A stretch of DNA of 52,465 nucleotides, taken from Oscillospiraceae bacterium (GTDB taxonomy: Bacteria > Bacillota > Clostridia > Oscillospirales > Ruminococcaceae). Below are positions 1 to 8,283 of the stretch, piece after piece. Positions within the stretch are counted from its first letter, which is position 1. Every line of letters begins with the position of its first letter. The position numbers were made by a program, and so were the translations under genes. Under the pieces are notes generated by a model. It ran no database searches and was not told the origin of the DNA. It saw only the letters and a program-made list of their open reading frames with translations. The stretch covers positions 1-52,465 of the forward strand of contig JAHZAU010000001.1 in assembly GCA_019423755.1 (NCBI GenBank), written 5' to 3'.

Positions 1-744
1 GTGGCCATGGGCATCACCGGTACCGAGGTCTCCAAGGACGCCGCCTCCATGATCCTCACCGACGACAACTTTGCCACCATCGTCAAGGCGGTGACCAACG
101 GCCGTAACGTCTACACCAACATCAAAAACTCCATCAAGTTCCTGCTTTCGGGCAACACCGCCGGCATCCTGGGCGTGCTGTACACCTCCATCATGGGTCT
201 GCCGGTGCCCTTCGCTCCGGTGCATCTGCTGTTCATCAACCTGCTCACCGACTCCCTGCCCGCTATCGCCATCGGCATGGAGCCCGCCCGCGACAACCTG
301 CTGGACCAGAAGCCCCGTGACCCCAAGGAGCCCATCCTGACCAAAAACTTCCTGCTGCGTATCCTGGCAGAAGGCTCCCTCATCGGCCTGTTCACCATGA
401 TCGCCTATCACCTGGGCCTCTCCCAGGGCGGCAGCGGCCTGGCGATGACCATGGCCTTCTCCACCCTGACCCTGGCCCGCCTGTTCCACGGCTTCAACTG
501 CCGCAGCACCCTCTCCATCTTCCAGCTGGGCCTGCGCAGCAACATTTCCAGCGTCTACGCCTTCATCATCGGCCTGCTGCTGCTCAACAGCGTGCTGTTC
601 TTCCCGCCGCTGGAACGCCTCTTTGAGGTGACCCCCATGGGCATGGCAAACATCGGTATCATCTACCTGCTGGCCTTCCTGCCCACCGTCCTCATCCAGG
701 CTTACAAGATCATCCGCAACCGCGCCAAGGCAAAACGCGCCTAG
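1..744 (+). CDS. Cation-transporting P-type ATPase (calcium type), C-terminal part
   Basis: This is the 3' end of a P-type ATPase that would pump cations, probably Ca2+, out of the cytoplasm using ATP. The frame is open at base 1, so the start, the phosphorylated Asp and the nucleotide domain lie to the left. The visible 247 residues begin at VAMGITGTEVSKDAA, the end of the hinge after the usual GVNDAP motif, then MILTDDNF, and continue through about six membrane helices of the C-terminal domain. The motif NLLTDSLPAIAIG (about residues 80-92) matches TM6 of SERCA-like pumps, with its Asn and Asp ion ligands. The TM5 segment FLLSGNTAGI has the Asn but not the Glu of two-site SERCA pumps, which hints at a single Ca2+ site (inference). 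A bidirectional terminator follows. The exact ion is not proven. Confidence 0.9.
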   Translation: MAMGITGTEVSKDAASMILTDDNFATIVKAVTNGRNVYTNIKNSIKFLLSGNTAGILGVLYTSIMGLPVPFAPVHLLFINLLTDSLPAIAIGMEPARDNLLDQKPRDPKEPILTKNFLLRILAEGSLIGLFTMIAYHLGLSQGGSGLAMTMAFSTLTLARLFHGFNCRSTLSIFQLGLRSNISSVYAFIIGLLLLNSVLFFPPLERLFEVTPMGMANIGIIYLLAFLPTVLIQAYKIIRNRAKAKRA

Positions 745-754
745 TTTCACAAAG

Positions 755-793
755 AAAAACCACCGGTATCGCTTTGATACCGGTGGTTTTTTA
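755..793. terminator. Bidirectional rho-independent terminator
   Basis: A perfect inverted repeat (arms AAAAACCACCGGTATC and GATACCGGTGGTTTTT around a 5-base loop) has an A-tract on one side and a T-tract on the other. It ends both the ATPase gene and the convergent minus-strand gene, whose stop codon lies inside the T-tract. Confidence 0.9.
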
Positions 794-1426
794 TTGGGTG
801 ATGTCCGCCTGGATGGACGCCAGCACCGCTTCGTAGATGGCCAGCGCCGCGGGATCATCCCCATCGTTATAGAAATAGAAGTTGAGCAGCGCGCCGTCCT
901 GCACAAAGCAGTAGTTGTACGCATACAGGTCCGGGCGGTCCCGGCTGCTCAGATTGGCTTTTTCCAGCAGATAATCCCGGCCGTCCACCGTAACGAAGGA
1001 GCGCTCGATCTCCCGGCTGGGGATCTGCGCCGGGTTGTCCTGTTCTTCCAGGGTTTCCCCTTCTTCCAGCAGGCGCAGGATGCCGAAACTTCCGGCGATC
1101 TTCTGTCTGTCCGCGTTTTGATAGTACTGGTCGCCGCTGCCGCTCTCCCGGCCGTGGTAGGACCAATCCTCCGGCATCGACACCTCCATGCGCAGCACCC
1201 GGCCTTCCTCCTCTTCCCAGGTCATAGTCTGGGGAGAAAGGGCAGGCCCGGCGTCCTCCTGCGGTTCCGGGGCCGGATAGGACACCTGGCTTTCGGCCTC
1301 CGGTACCGGCTCTGCAGGCGGGTGTTCCAGCAGCAGCGCCAGCCCGACGCCTGCCGCCAATATCACCAGCAGCAAGACCACCACCAGAAGGGATCGCCTT
1401 CCTTTTTGCATCGCTTTCGGGTCCAT
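791..1426 (-). CDS. Membrane-anchored hypothetical protein, last gene of the kinase-receiver operon
   Basis: I do not recognise this 211-residue protein. It has a basic N terminus, one strongly hydrophobic helix (about residues 12-33), a Pro/Glu-rich linker (about 35-65) and a folded acidic C-terminal domain of about 140 residues that should sit outside the membrane. The start at MDPKA has GAAGG seven bases upstream. It lies 26 bases downstream of the receiver gene with no terminator between, so it is probably co-transcribed with the sensor kinase. The C-terminal part has a general look of small secreted domains that follow an anchor (for example PsbP/DUF-type folds), but I cannot name a family. 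It could be an output or accessory sensor of the two-component pair; that is inference from position only. Confidence 0.75.
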   Translation of the reverse strand: MDPKAMQKGRRSLLVVVLLLVILAAGVGLALLLEHPPAEPVPEAESQVSYPAPEPQEDAGPALSPQTMTWEEEEGRVLRMEVSMPEDWSYHGRESGSGDQYYQNADRQKIAGSFGILRLLEEGETLEEQDNPAQIPSREIERSFVTVDGRDYLLEKANLSSRDRPDLYAYNYCFVQDGALLNFYFYNDGDDPAALAIYEAVLASIQADITQ

Positions 1427-1452
1427 GAGACCGCCTTCTTTCTTGTTTTACC

Positions 1453-1998
1453 TTACCGGCCCTGTTCTTCCAAGGCGCGGGCCAGGGCTTCGTAACAACG
1501 GGCGTCGTCCTCCTTGCCTTGGGCTTGGGCCGCCTGGGCCAGCTGCCGGTAAAGGGCCGGGTCCAGCGGGCGGGCGGGAAGCTGCCCCAGCAGCGCCTCC
1601 AAGGAGGGCGCGGCGCTTTCCTTCTCGAGACGAAGCACACCGTCCTGTTCCAGCTGCTCCAAGGTGCGGCAGAGCTTGTCGGTGGTGAAGGGCTTCTGCA
1701 GGTAGGCCACCGCCCCTAGGTTGGTGGTCTCCACCGCGTTTTTGATGGTGCCGTAGGCGGTCATGACGATCACCGGGGTGGTGTCCCCAGCGCTGCGCAG
1801 CCGCCGCAGCACCTCGGTGCCGGACAGTTCCGGCATCTTGATATCCAGCATGATCAGGTCCACCCGCTGCTGTTCCAGCAGAGACAGGGCCCGGCTTCCG
1901 TTTTCGGCGCAGAGGACCTTCCACCCGATGAGCTCCATACACTTGCTGAGCATCAGGCGGATGTTTTTGGTATCGTCCGCAATGAGGACCGTTTTCAT
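1453..1998 (-). CDS. Stand-alone response-regulator receiver protein
   Basis: This 181-residue protein has a CheY/NtrC-type receiver domain at about residues 1-120: acidic pair D8-D9, phospho-acceptor D52 in MLDIKMPELSG, T80 in VIVMTAYG, and K102 in LQKPF. No DNA-binding or AAA+ output domain follows. Instead there is a short helical tail of about 55 residues rich in Ala, Leu and Gln that could be one TPR-like hairpin pair. The start has the strong site AAAGGAAAAGGAG upstream and lies 24 bases after the kinase stop codon, so the kinase is almost certainly its phosphodonor. How the signal leaves the receiver is unclear: a protein partner, possibly the product of the next gene, is more likely than direct promoter binding. 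Confidence 0.93.
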   Translation of the reverse strand: MKTVLIADDTKNIRLMLSKCMELIGWKVLCAENGSRALSLLEQQRVDLIMLDIKMPELSGTEVLRRLRSAGDTTPVIVMTAYGTIKNAVETTNLGAVAYLQKPFTTDKLCRTLEQLEQDGVLRLEKESAAPSLEALLGQLPARPLDPALYRQLAQAAQAQGKEDDARCYEALARALEEQGR

Positions 1999-2022
1999 AG
2001 GCCGTCTCCTTTTCCTTTGGGA

Positions 2023-3858
2023 TTACAGCAGCGACGCCTTGGGCGCCCAGGGCAGGGTGAAGTGGAAGGCGCTGCCCTCCCCTTCGGTGCTTTGGACGAA
2101 GATGGCGCCGCCGTGGGCCTCGATGATCTTCTTGGACAGGTAGAGACCGACCCCGCTGCCCCGGTGCTCCCGGTCGTCCTCATTCCAGTGGAATTCTCCT
2201 TCAAACAGGTGGCCCTGGTTTTCCAGCGGGATACCCAGTCCCGTGTCCTGGATGACCACATGGGCCACGTTTTCCTCCCGGCGCACCGAGATGGTGATGC
2301 GGTCGCCGTTGGAGGTGTATTGGAAGGCGTTGTTGAGGATGTTGTTAAACACCCAGCCCAGCTTTTCCGGGTCGGCCAGCACCAGCGGCAGGCCCTCGGG
2401 GATCTGCAGTTCCAGCTGAACGCCGCTGTACTGCACCCGCTCGGCAAAGCGCTCGGCGGCCTGCTGGGCCACCTCCTCCACCGACACCGCCTCGAACTGG
2501 TAGGACACGTTGCCCGACTGCAGCCGGGTCAGCTCCACCAGGTCCTCCACCATGCCGCTGATGCGGTCTACGTCGTCCAGGATGGCGTCCACCACCGTCT
2601 CCTGCTCCTGGGTCAGCTTACCCAGCGCGCCGTTGGAAAGGAGGCTGGCGCCCATCTGCATGGTGGTCAGCGGGGTCTTGAGCTCGTGGGACACGGTGGC
2701 GATAAAGTCCCGGCGGAGCTTTTCGGTCTTGGTAATGTTGGTCACATCCTGCAGCAGCAGGGTGTACTTGCTGCTGGTGTCCTCCACGCCGCGGACCCGG
2801 CAGCAGACCACGTGGTAGATGCGGTCGTCCCGCTCGTAGATCTGGTCCTGGTGGTTGGTGCCGCAGTTGTACATGCTCAGCACCAGGTGGAACAGCTGCT
2901 GGTCGTGGATGGTCTCCAGGATGTGACGGCCCCGGGCGGCTTCCTCCGGCACGCCGAACATCTGCTCGGCGGCGGGGTTCATGGTCTCGATCTGCATATC
3001 GGAATCCACCAGCAGGAACACGTCCTCCATGCTGCGGATGATGCTTTCCAGCTTCTGTTTTTCCGCCATGAGGGTGCCGGTGTTGATCTCTTCATACTCC
3101 TGCAGGCGGTGGAGCATGTTGTTAAACTCGGTGGCAAGCTGGGCCACCTCTGCGGTGCCTGCCGCCTCCAGATACCGGCAGAAGGACCCGCCCGCCGAGA
3201 TGGAGCGCAGGTTGTCGCAAAGCTGTTCCAGCGGGAGCAGCAGGTTTTTCACCTGGCTCATGGCGATGGAGTGGCTGATCCAGACGGTGGTTGCAGTAAG
3301 GATGAAAATCAAAAAGCCCATGCCGTTGGCAAAGCGGGAGGTCTCCTCCTTGTGGGAAAGCATGCGGTTGATGTTGTCGTCCCGCAGGCGGCGGATCTCG
3401 TTTTTCAGGCTGTCAAACAGCGGGCTCATCTCCTGGTCGTAGTAGGCCAGGGCCCCGCTTTCCCCTCCCCCGGCCATCTCCTCCTGCAAGAGGGAAAACT
3501 GCCGGCAGTAAAGGTCATAATCCTGGCGGATGGTCTCCACCTGGGCGGCGTCGGCGGTCTCGGTATAGTCCTCCAGGACGTAAAACCACTTGAGAAAATC
3601 CTGCATCCCCTTGGTGTACAGGTCGATCCCCTTCTCCTTGCCCACGCTCAGGTAGGTGAGCACCGCGCTGTCCTGGCGGTCCACCATTTCCAGCATCTGG
3701 TCCAGCGCCTGGATCTTGCGGTAGTTGGTTTCGATGATGACCTCCATGTTCCGCACCGAAAAACGCAGGGAAACAAAGGTCAGGCAGCCGAAGATGACCA
3801 CGCATCCAATAAGCACTAAGTAGATTTTTTGGAATTTTTGCTTCATAGAAGGGAGCAT
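2023..3858 (-). CDS. PAS-domain sensor histidine kinase
   Basis: This membrane sensor kinase autophosphorylates and passes phosphate to the adjacent receiver. The chosen start (MLPSMKQK) has AGAGG nine bases upstream and gives 611 residues; an in-frame ATG further upstream would add 50 unlikely residues. In order: TM1 (about 12-33), an extracytoplasmic four-helix-like sensor region (to about 170), TM2 (about 171-190), HAMP, a PAS domain (about 265-370), HisKA with the phospho-accepting H391 in VSHELKTP, and a HATPase domain with N-box NNILNNAFQYTSN, G1 DTGLGIPLE and G2 GSGVGLYLSKKIIEAHGG. The layout resembles WalK/PhoR-type kinases. A good promoter lies 70 bases upstream. The stimulus cannot be read from the sequence. 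Confidence 0.95.
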   Translation of the reverse strand: MLPSMKQKFQKIYLVLIGCVVIFGCLTFVSLRFSVRNMEVIIETNYRKIQALDQMLEMVDRQDSAVLTYLSVGKEKGIDLYTKGMQDFLKWFYVLEDYTETADAAQVETIRQDYDLYCRQFSLLQEEMAGGGESGALAYYDQEMSPLFDSLKNEIRRLRDDNINRMLSHKEETSRFANGMGFLIFILTATTVWISHSIAMSQVKNLLLPLEQLCDNLRSISAGGSFCRYLEAAGTAEVAQLATEFNNMLHRLQEYEEINTGTLMAEKQKLESIIRSMEDVFLLVDSDMQIETMNPAAEQMFGVPEEAARGRHILETIHDQQLFHLVLSMYNCGTNHQDQIYERDDRIYHVVCCRVRGVEDTSSKYTLLLQDVTNITKTEKLRRDFIATVSHELKTPLTTMQMGASLLSNGALGKLTQEQETVVDAILDDVDRISGMVEDLVELTRLQSGNVSYQFEAVSVEEVAQQAAERFAERVQYSGVQLELQIPEGLPLVLADPEKLGWVFNNILNNAFQYTSNGDRITISVRREENVAHVVIQDTGLGIPLENQGHLFEGEFHWNEDDREHRGSGVGLYLSKKIIEAHGGAIFVQSTEGEGSAFHFTLPWAPKASLL

Positions 3859-3928
3859 AATACACAACCTCTCAACCGTCTTCACGGGATAAGTCCCAAA
3901 TCCGCCGGGCCGCTTACCCATTTCTTTC

Positions 3929-3957
3929 ATTATAATATACAAGAGCCTTCTTGTAAA
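3929..3957 (-). promoter_or_regulatory. Sigma-A promoter for the sensor-kinase operon
   Basis: On the minus strand TTTACA and a perfect TATAAT are separated by 17 bases, upstream of the kinase start at 3858. The 335-base divergent region 3859-4193 holds this promoter and the opposite one at 4073-4102, with no gene that I can support. Confidence 0.75.
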
Positions 3958-4072
3958 TTTCTTATTTTTTGTCCAGTTGCAAAAAATGTTAAATTTCTGA
4001 GAAATCAAAAGAAAAAGAATGAAAACAAGCGATAGATTGCCTTTTTACTCAAATTCCCTGAAACGCTGGCAT

Positions 4073-4102
4073 TTGCGACTTGATTGCCCCTTCCGATACA
4101 AT
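4073..4102 (+). promoter_or_regulatory. Probable promoter for the Na/Pi cotransporter gene
   Basis: TTGCGA, an 18-base spacer and TACAAT lie about 90 bases upstream of the start codon. The resulting leader shows no clear riboswitch. Confidence 0.55.
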
Positions 4103-4193
4103 AAAAGTGTTCGAATTTCGACAGAAAAACGACATTTTGAAAACCCGCGACCAAATCTATCAATTGCCATTTATGGCAGAATGGAGAAACTGT

Positions 4194-5795
4194 ATGGACG
4201 CAACTGTTATTATCTCTATGCTCGGGGGACTGGCTCTCTTCCTGTACGGAATGAGCATGATGAGCAGCGGCTTGGAAGAAGCCGCCGGCCACCGCCTGAA
4301 AAACATCCTGGAAAAGCTGACCTCCAACCGCTTCCTGGGTGTTGCCGTCGGCGCCGTCATCACCGCCTTGATCCAAAGCTCCTCGGCAACCACCGTCATG
4401 GTGGTCGGATTCGTCAACTCCCGTCTGATGACCCTCCAGCAGGCTGTGTGGATCATCATGGGCGCCAACATCGGTACCACCATCACCGGTCAGCTGATCG
4501 CGCTGGACATCGGCGCCCTGGCCCCCATCATCGCCTTTTTGGGCGTCATCTTCATCGTCTTCCTCAAGAACAAACAGCTGCAGCACATCGGCTCCATCAT
4601 CGCCGGTCTGGGTATCCTGTTTATCGGTATGGACATGATGAGCGCCGCTATGACCCCTCTGCGTGAGCTGCCCGCCTTTGTGGACCTGTTCACTACCTTC
4701 AGCCACCCGCTCATCGGTATCGCCGCCGGCACCATCTTCACCGCCCTCATCCAGAGCTCCTCGGCTTCGGTGGGTATCCTGCAGGCACTGGCTTCCAGCG
4801 GTGCCATCGGCCTGGGAAGCGCCGTGTATGTCCTCTACGGCCAGAACATTGGTACCTGCATCACCGCCGTCCTGGCCTCGGTGGGTACCAGCCGCAACGC
4901 CAAGCGCGCTACCGTCATCCACCTGATGTTCAACCTCTTCGGTACCGCCCTGTTTGTGGCCCTGACCATGGCTACTCCGTTTGTCAGCTGGATGGAGCAG
5001 ACCTCCGCCAGCCCCATGGCACAGATTGCAAACGTACACACCGTCTTTAATATCGTCACCACCATTCTCCTGCTGCCCTTCGGCCAGTATATGGCACGGC
5101 TCGCCTGCCGCATCCTGCCCGATCTGGACGAAGCCGAAAGCGACGAAATGCAGCTCAAGTTCATCAAGGACCACAACATCGGCAATACCGTTGTTGCCAT
5201 CAGTGAGCTGAGCCACGAGGTGGAGCGTATGTTCGACATCGCCCGCGAAAACGTCCATCTGGCCTTTGATTCCGTCCTGACCAACAGCGACGCCAACTTC
5301 CAGAAGATCACCGACAACGAGGAATACATCGACTTCCTCAACACCGAGATCACCCGCTTTATCTCCAAGCTTTCCGCCGACGAGCTGGCCGCCCAGGATA
5401 CCGAGACGGTCAACCGCCTGTTCACCATCACCGGCAACATCGAGCGTATCGGCGACCACGCTATGAACATCGCCGAGTACATCCCCATGTTCCTGGAAAA
5501 GGGCCTGACTCTTTCCAAGGCCGCTCAGCAGGAGCTGAAGGTGCTGCGTGACGTGGTGCTGCCCTCTCTGGACGAGTTCGACTTCTCTACCGATCCGGCC
5601 GCCGGCCTGCTGGATCGTTCCGCTGAGATGGAGCAGAAGGTGGACGACCTGAGCCTCTCCTGCCGCGACAACCAGATCAACCGCATGAAACGCGGCGAGA
5701 TCACGGCCGAGACCTGCGTAATCTACAGTGAGATGCTCACCGACATCGAGCGTATCTCCGACCACATCCTCAACCTGGCAGAAGCCACCTGCTAA
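4194..5795 (+). CDS. Na/Pi cotransporter family protein with PhoU-like C-terminal domain
   Basis: This 533-residue inner-membrane transporter should move inorganic phosphate with sodium. The start (MDATVIISML) is set by GGAG seven bases upstream; an upstream in-frame ATG lies next to the promoter and is unlikely. The membrane half contains the two inverted repeats of the PF02690 family, each with the signature QSSSA (residues 61-65 and 187-191), plus several glycine-rich helices. From about residue 340 a helical PhoU-like domain follows, with the repeated ERIGDH and ERISDH motifs typical of PhoU metal sites. In Bacillus-type NptA/YjbB relatives this tail is thought to regulate the transporter. 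It is divergent from the kinase operon, so phosphate sensing by that kinase is possible but unproven. Confidence 0.93.
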   Translation: MDATVIISMLGGLALFLYGMSMMSSGLEEAAGHRLKNILEKLTSNRFLGVAVGAVITALIQSSSATTVMVVGFVNSRLMTLQQAVWIIMGANIGTTITGQLIALDIGALAPIIAFLGVIFIVFLKNKQLQHIGSIIAGLGILFIGMDMMSAAMTPLRELPAFVDLFTTFSHPLIGIAAGTIFTALIQSSSASVGILQALASSGAIGLGSAVYVLYGQNIGTCITAVLASVGTSRNAKRATVIHLMFNLFGTALFVALTMATPFVSWMEQTSASPMAQIANVHTVFNIVTTILLLPFGQYMARLACRILPDLDEAESDEMQLKFIKDHNIGNTVVAISELSHEVERMFDIARENVHLAFDSVLTNSDANFQKITDNEEYIDFLNTEITRFISKLSADELAAQDTETVNRLFTITGNIERIGDHAMNIAEYIPMFLEKGLTLSKAAQQELKVLRDVVLPSLDEFDFSTDPAAGLLDRSAEMEQKVDDLSLSCRDNQINRMKRGEITAETCVIYSEMLTDIERISDHILNLAEATC

Positions 5796-5807
5796 ACCAG
5801 AACAACC

Positions 5808-5846
5808 AAAAGGACCGCCTCCCCTCGGGGAAGCGGTCCTTTTTTG
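5808..5846. terminator. Bidirectional terminator between Na/Pi cotransporter and DUF362 gene
   Basis: The arms AAGGACCGC and GCGGTCCTT form a stem over a CCCC/GGGG inner helix, with a T-run after and an A-run before. It serves two convergent genes. Confidence 0.88.
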
Positions 5847-5873
5847 TGTCTTGGTTTTGGTTTTCGGAAAAGA

Positions 5874-7004
5874 TTATTTGACCTTGATCAGCTCGTACTG
5901 ACGGGTACCCAGGCCCAGCTTCTCGCCGTGCTCCAGGCAGGTCTCCCAGTTGGTGTCGGGATGGGTGTCGGTAAAGTGGTCGTGGTGGCGGTGCTCGGCG
6001 CGGCTCAGGGCGCTGCCGTCGATGATGGGCTGGGCGTTGACGGCGTCGGCGCAGGCCTGGTCCAGAGCGATGGGGTCAAAGGAAGCGAACATACCTACAT
6101 CGGGAACGATGGGAATATCGTTTTCCGCATGGCAGTCACAGTTGGGGGACACGTCCACGACCAGGCTGATGTGGAAGCTGGGACGGTCCTTGACCACCGC
6201 GTAGGTGTACTCGGCGATCTTACAGTTGAGGATGTCGTTGGCCTCGTCGTTGGCCGGAGTGACGGCATCCACCGGGCAGACGCCCACGCAGCGGCCGCAG
6301 CCGACGCACTTGTTGTGGTCGATGAAGGCGCGCTTGTGGCCGGTGCCGTCATCTACAAAAGAAATAGCGTCGTGGGCGCAGATCTTTTTGCAGGCGCCGC
6401 AGCTGATGCATTTTGCGGTCTTGACCTGGGGTTTACCGGAGCTGTGCATCTCCATCTTGCCGGCGCGGGAGCCGCAGCCCATACCGATGTTCTTCAGGCA
6501 GCCGCCGAAGCCGGTGGATTCGTGGCCTTTAAAGTGGGTCAGGCTGATGATAATGTCGGCGTCCATAACGGCGGTACCGATCTTGGCTTCCTTGACGTAC
6601 TCGCCGTCGATGGGCACCAGGGTCTCGTCGGTGCCCTTCAGGCCGTCGGCGATGATCACATGGCAGCCGGTGCAGAAGGGATTGTAGCCATTTTCATAAG
6701 CAGCGTCCAGGTGGTCCAGGGCGTTTTTGCGGCGGCCGACGTACAGGGTGTTGCAGTCGGTGAGGAAAGGCTTGCCGCCCAGGCGTTTGACCATATCGGC
6801 CACTACCTTGGAGAAGTTCGGGCGCAGGAAAGCCAGGTTGCCCGGCTCGCCGAAGTGGATCTTGATGGCAGCGTATTTGTTGGTAAAGTCGATCTGCTCC
6901 ATGCCTGCCGCCTTGATCAGGCGTTCCAGCTTCTGGAGCAGGTTATTGTTGTTGCCAGCGCTCAGGTCGGTGTAATACACCTTGGAAGGCGCGTTATTCT
7001 GCAT
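5874..7004 (-). CDS. DUF362 domain protein with two [4Fe-4S] ferredoxin-type clusters
   Basis: This 376-residue cytoplasmic protein carries the DUF362 fold (residues about 40-190 and 255-340; note IKIHFGEPGN and THFKGHESTGFGGC) interrupted by a bacterial ferredoxin insert. The insert has the cluster ligands C199, C202, C205, C209 and C233, C236, C239, C243, in the order CISCGACKKIC and CVGCGRCVGVC. Extra cysteines (C84, C111, C114, C169) may also bind metal. Such proteins are common in anaerobic Clostridia; their redox partner and reaction are not established, so no function beyond probable electron transfer is claimed. The gene has its own promoter and appears to be transcribed alone. Length and domain order are normal for the family. 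Confidence 0.93.
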   Translation of the reverse strand: MQNNAPSKVYYTDLSAGNNNNLLQKLERLIKAAGMEQIDFTNKYAAIKIHFGEPGNLAFLRPNFSKVVADMVKRLGGKPFLTDCNTLYVGRRKNALDHLDAAYENGYNPFCTGCHVIIADGLKGTDETLVPIDGEYVKEAKIGTAVMDADIIISLTHFKGHESTGFGGCLKNIGMGCGSRAGKMEMHSSGKPQVKTAKCISCGACKKICAHDAISFVDDGTGHKRAFIDHNKCVGCGRCVGVCPVDAVTPANDEANDILNCKIAEYTYAVVKDRPSFHISLVVDVSPNCDCHAENDIPIVPDVGMFASFDPIALDQACADAVNAQPIIDGSALSRAEHRHHDHFTDTHPDTNWETCLEHGEKLGLGTRQYELIKVK

Positions 7005-7033
7005 AATATCTCCCCCTTTTTTTCGGTATATAC

Positions 7034-7062
7034 ATTATACCACGCTCCCGAGGGCCCGTCCA
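7034..7062 (-). promoter_or_regulatory. Promoter of the DUF362 gene
   Basis: Minus strand: TGGACG, a 17-base spacer and an extended TGG-TATAAT. It is located 30 bases upstream of the start codon and just downstream of the previous minus-strand gene. Confidence 0.65.
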
Positions 7063-7072
7063 GTTTTTTCAT

Positions 7073-7960
7073 TTAGACGGAGGAAACATGTCCGTCCTCC
7101 TCTCTGCTCTGCCAGCCCCAGCCCAGCTCCGCCGCCAGCGGGACCGCCACGCCGAAACCGGTGAGCACCGCCGCCAGCAGCAGTTCCAGGCTGGTTTCCC
7201 GGCCCAGCAGGAAGCGCCATACCACCTCCAGCGCCGCTGCCGCCGGGAGCACCAGCCCCAGCCGCACTAGCGAACTGTGCCGGGCCGACGCGCCAAACAG
7301 CCGAAACAGCAGCCCCAGGGCCACCCCCCAGCACAGCACCCAAAACAGCTGGGTGGGCGTGGGAGTGGGAGCCTCGAGCATGGCGGGAACCGCCAGGGCC
7401 GCCACTGCCAAACACCCGAAGAACACCCCCTGAAAGCCATCCTGGCGGCGTTCCTGCAGGCAGAGCACCGCCCCGGCCAGCAAAAGCCCCTCCGGGACGC
7501 CCCAGAAAAGCCCCCGCGGCGCCACCACAGCCGATGCCGTGCCGCAAAGGGTCACCAGCACCAGCGCCCAACCTTCCCCGCTTTGAGGCTTTTGGCGCAG
7601 GATGCCCCGCTGAAGCATCCACACCACCAGCGGGCCAAGCCACGCCCAGCTAAGCCCGCAGCTTTGGGCCGAAGCCGCCGGCCAAAGCAGCAAAGCCCCG
7701 GACACCGCCGCCAGTCCCGCTAGACCCCAAGCCCAACCGCCGGGCCGGCGCTTTTGGGGCGGGCGTTCCCAGATGCGCACCATCTCCGGCAGCAAAACCA
7801 GTGCGCAGACGGCGGCGCCCATCCCCACCTGGGGCAGCAAAATCCCCCCAGGGTCGGCCCGTTCCCCTAAAAGGGAAAGCAAACTGCCCAGCAGGGCGGC
7901 GGCAGCCAGGGAGGCGGTCTCCCAGGCGGGGTGGGTCGGTTGGATCGGGGTTTTTGGCAT
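7073..7960 (-). CDS. Multi-pass hypothetical membrane protein
   Basis: I do not recognise a family. The 295-residue protein is very rich in Leu, Ala, Gly and Trp and shows about eight hydrophobic helices separated by short charged loops (for example WERPPQKRRPGG near residue 65 and LQERRQDG near 170), so it is an integral membrane protein. I chose MPKTPIQ as the start because AAGG lies nine bases before it; the ATG three codons earlier has the ribosome site directly against it. It is divergent from the folT promoter, so the 323-base gap 7961-8283 holds folT control elements and possibly its own weak promoter. No catalytic motif is visible, and a transport or regulatory role cannot be assigned. 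Confidence 0.72.
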   Translation of the reverse strand: MPKTPIQPTHPAWETASLAAAALLGSLLSLLGERADPGGILLPQVGMGAAVCALVLLPEMVRIWERPPQKRRPGGWAWGLAGLAAVSGALLLWPAASAQSCGLSWAWLGPLVVWMLQRGILRQKPQSGEGWALVLVTLCGTASAVVAPRGLFWGVPEGLLLAGAVLCLQERRQDGFQGVFFGCLAVAALAVPAMLEAPTPTPTQLFWVLCWGVALGLLFRLFGASARHSSLVRLGLVLPAAAALEVVWRFLLGRETSLELLLAAVLTGFGVAVPLAAELGWGWQSREEDGHVSSV

Positions 7961-8083
7961 GACGGTCATCCTTTCCGATGGTTTTGGGGGAAGTATGGCC
8001 GCAACGGAGGGGCGCTATTCGCAGCCGACGCCCGCCTTTTGCGAAAAATTCCCCCAAAATCGCCGGGAAACCCGCCGACGGGG

Positions 8084-8111
8084 TTGTTTTCCGGGAAAAT
8101 CGTGCTATAAT
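8084..8111 (+). promoter_or_regulatory. Promoter of the folT transcript
   Basis: TTGTTT, a 16-base spacer and an extended TGC-TATAAT. Transcription would start near 8118, about ten bases before the first paired strand of the THF riboswitch. Confidence 0.8.
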
Positions 8112-8127
8112 GACCTTGTCCGAAAAA

Positions 8128-8230
8128 CACAGAGTAGGAAAACAGGCGTCAAGTGTCCTGCAGACGGGGAGTTGCTGCAGGGACGAAAGGCCCGGCTGGG
8201 CCTGCGGTCGGTTTTCCGCATCCCGCTGTT
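8128..8230 (+). promoter_or_regulatory. Tetrahydrofolate (THF, class I) riboswitch
   Basis: The RNA matches the THF riboswitch pattern: AGAGTAGG, then GGCGTCAAGTG, a P3 stem (GTCCTGCAG with CTGCAGGGAC), the GACGAAAGGC hairpin start, a CTGCGGT segment and the closing CGCATCCCGCTGT. The P2 arms GGAAAAC (8138-8144) and GTTTTCC (8211-8217) are complementary, and P1 pairs ACAG (8129-8132) with CTGT (8226-8229). The ribosome binding site AGGAGG follows about 40 bases later with no intrinsic terminator between, which suggests control of translation rather than transcription. Binding of reduced folate would lower FolT production. Pattern recognition is by eye. Confidence 0.9.
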
Positions 8231-8283
8231 ACAATGAGGGAGCTTATCTCCTGCGTTGTTTCAGCATCGTAGGAGGTATTTTT

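Noticed and set aside
2017..3819. A 600-codon plus-strand open frame opposite the histidine kinase.
   Set aside because: Same reason: a His/Val/Leu-rich shadow of a gene with complete kinase motifs.
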